Below, piece after piece: positions 5,984 through 7,072 of a DNA stretch of 7,072 bases. The stretch covers positions 1 through 7,072 of the forward strand of contig CALLHT010000253.1 of the NCBI GenBank assembly GCA_938009335.1, given 5' to 3'. The translations under genes and the position numbers were made by a program. The DNA is from an uncultured Rhizobiaceae group bacterium. GTDB taxonomy: Bacteria; Pseudomonadota; Alphaproteobacteria; Rhizobiales; Rhizobiaceae. Within the stretch, counting starts at the first letter, position 1, and each line of letters opens with the position of its first letter. The notes beneath the pieces are model-generated. The model made no database searches and was not told the origin of the DNA. It saw nothing but the letters and a program-made list of their open reading frames with translations.

Positions 5984-6972
5984 GTATTTTCTCCAGTTGA
6001 GGTGCCTGCGGCAACAAGCGCAATCGGCCCGTTCCACCAGCGGTTAAGGTGTTTTGCCGCTTTCCAGGCGCGAAGCCCGGAACGGCATACGAATACAGTT
6101 GTGGTTGTCTCAGAAACCGGCATGGGCCGTGTTTCCAGAAAATCGTCGGCAATCAAGCGATCAGCGTTCTCTGTTATGGGTGTTGCGACTTCGTCTGTCC
6201 CTCGTAGCTCGACTACATAATCGTCGGTTGAAATGTCACTCACCGCGATGAAGGGGAACGCAATTCCGTCCGGTTCGGGTGCATCATCAAAACGGAAAGC
6301 GCTGGTAGAAAACTTGATGCCATCAAAGGAGATCAATTTTCCCAAAGGAGAAGGCTCAAGGCCTAGCAAAATTGAAAGGCCCATTTGGGCCTGCATAGCA
6401 CCGAGTATTCCGACAACCGGACCCATTACGCCAGCGGTAGCGCAGGTTGCAAGATTGGATGGAATATCCGGGAAGACGGCACGCACTGAAGGCGAACCGC
6501 CGCAGAACCCGCCCACATATCCGTTTGCCGAAAGTGCGGACGCGGAGACAAGGGAAATTTTGTTTTCGTAACAATGATCGGATGCCACATAGGTAGCCGC
6601 GAAACTGTCCGCGCAGTCGAAGACGAGATCAATACCTGCGCAGAGTTGTGCCACGTTGCCTGCGTCAAGTGCGGTAACATGAGGGGTAATCGTCACGTCC
6701 GGGTTCAGGTTCGCAAGAATGGTTTTCGCAGCTTCCGCTTTGGGTTGGCTGATATAAGTTTCATCAAACAAGGGTTGGCGATGCAGGTTTGATTGTTCGA
6801 CCACGTCCGGGTCAACAATCGAAATATGTCCGATGCCGGCACCCACCAGATACTGCAGGACGGGCGAGCCGAGGCCGCCTGCGCCGATGATAAGCACACG
6901 CGCGTCAGCCAATCTTTGCTGACCTGTTTCGCCAATTTCAGGCAAAATCATCTGGCGCGCGTATCGGTTCAT
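5980..6972 (-). CDS. thiF: ThiF/MoeB-family adenylyltransferase with C-terminal rhodanese-like domain
   Basis: A 330-residue E1-like enzyme predicted to adenylate the C-terminus of the sulfur carrier ThiS for thiazole synthesis in the cytoplasm. The nucleotide-binding GAGGLGS is at 30-36, 'DPDVVEQSNLHRQ' at 54-66, K78 matches the family Lys and D122 ('DCADS') the family Asp. C177 in 'TCATAGVMGP' matches the cysteine that links to ThiS in E. coli ThiF. A rhodanese-like tail (about 250-323) carries the active-site loop CRSGLRA with C296. The two CxxC zinc pairs of E. coli ThiF/MoeB are absent: the first site reads SVRAVF (162-167) and the second region (216-235) has no cysteine. The rhodanese part is short. 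The start at 6972 is preferred over an upstream in-frame ATG at 6999 because it overlaps the thiE stop by ATGA and has GGAG 6 nt upstream. A MoeB role in molybdopterin synthesis is possible, but the thi context favours ThiF. Confidence 0.88.
   Translation of the reverse strand: MNRYARQMILPEIGETGQQRLADARVLIIGAGGLGSPVLQYLVGAGIGHISIVDPDVVEQSNLHRQPLFDETYISQPKAEAAKTILANLNPDVTITPHVTALDAGNVAQLCAGIDLVFDCADSFAATYVASDHCYENKISLVSASALSANGYVGGFCGGSPSVRAVFPDIPSNLATCATAGVMGPVVGILGAMQAQMGLSILLGLEPSPLGKLISFDGIKFSTSAFRFDDAPEPDGIAFPFIAVSDISTDDYVVELRGTDEVATPITENADRLIADDFLETRPMPVSETTTTVFVCRSGLRAWKAAKHLNRWWNGPIALVAAGTSTGENT
5989..5994 (-). promoter_or_regulatory. Ribosome binding site of thiY
   Basis: GGAGAA on the minus strand, with the GGAG core 7 nt before the ATG at 5983. 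It fixes the thiY start at the signal peptide. Confidence 0.65.
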
Positions 6973-7072
6973 GCAGCGCTCCGGGTGATTTCGATCCACT
7001 CACGTGTACGGGCTTCCGGATCCGCGTTGAGCGTGATGTCAGTGACAACGGAAACGATATCGGCACCGGCTT
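6969..7072 (-). CDS. thiE: Thiamin phosphate synthase, C-terminal end
   Basis: The final 33 codons of a gene entering from the right edge, ending at TGA 6971-6969. The visible peptide begins 'AGADIVSVVTDITLNADPEA' and ends in 'WIEITRSAA'. The Ala-Gly-Ala-Asp-x-Val-x-Val-Val stretch matches the last beta strand of the ThiE TIM barrel, followed by the closing helix. The enzyme condenses HMP pyrophosphate with the thiazole phosphate to give thiamin phosphate. Its stop overlaps the thiF start by ATGA, making it the first visible gene of the operon. The call rests on a short C-terminal tail plus context; the catalytic residues are outside the window. A different TIM-barrel thi protein such as ThiG is less likely from the strand sequence. 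Confidence 0.78.
   Translation of the reverse strand, partial: AGADIVSVVTDITLNADPEARTREWIEITRSAA
6979..6982 (-). promoter_or_regulatory. Ribosome binding site of thiF
   Basis: GGAG on the minus strand, 6 nt before the ATG at 6972 and inside the end of thiE. It supports the shorter ThiF start over the ATG at 6999. Confidence 0.55.

Noticed and set aside
5984..6037. Longer thiY start giving an 18-residue N-terminal extension
   Set aside because: The extension contains charged and cysteine-rich residues that would precede the signal peptide; GGAGAA and the ATGA overlap point to 5983.
6973..6999. Longer thiF start at 6999
   Set aside because: It would overlap thiE by about 30 bp. The ATG at 6972 has GGAG upstream, the standard ATGA overlap and the usual N-terminus M-N-R-Y-x-R-Q.

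Overview
The window looks like a stretch of an alphaproteobacterial chromosome, by eye near 50% GC. The basis is gene content and protein style: a short-chain dehydrogenase gene directly ahead of a dihydrolipoamide dehydrogenase gene, a ThiF fused to a rhodanese-like tail, and a ThiY/TenA/ThiZ/ThiX salvage set joined to thiE-thiF. I recall all of these from that class; no species can be named from the sequence alone.

Layout. Plus strand, 1-1630: the 3' end of a short-chain dehydrogenase/reductase gene, then a complete lpdA (E3 subunit of 2-oxo acid dehydrogenase complexes). A 12-bp convergent gap follows. Minus strand, 1643-2611: a zinc-free medium-chain quinone oxidoreductase of the PIG3 type. 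Positions 2634-2902 hold a non-coding element with 24-bp imperfect terminal inverted repeats bordered by TA, read here as a miniature inverted-repeat transposable element (MITE). Minus strand, 2900-7072: a thiamin operon read from right to left as thiE (3' end only), thiF, thiY, tenA, thiZ, thiX.

How the genes work together. ThiE joins the pyrimidine and thiazole halves of thiamin phosphate, and ThiF activates the sulfur carrier for thiazole formation. ThiY, ThiX and ThiZ form an ABC importer predicted to take up a formylaminopyrimidine or HMP-type thiamin breakdown product, and TenA hydrolyses the aminopyrimidine to HMP. The operon therefore combines de novo synthesis with base salvage. All five gene junctions inside it are identical 4-nt ATGA overlaps, which suggests tight translational coupling.

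The most notable structural point is the MITE. Its right edge lies inside the thiX stop codon. Removing it, keeping one TA, regenerates the same TAG stop and would put the quinone oxidoreductase start only 21 nt downstream of thiX. This suggests the oxidoreductase was once the last gene of the thiamin operon and was separated by the insertion. No tRNA, rRNA, CRISPR array, riboswitch or clear rho-independent terminator was found.
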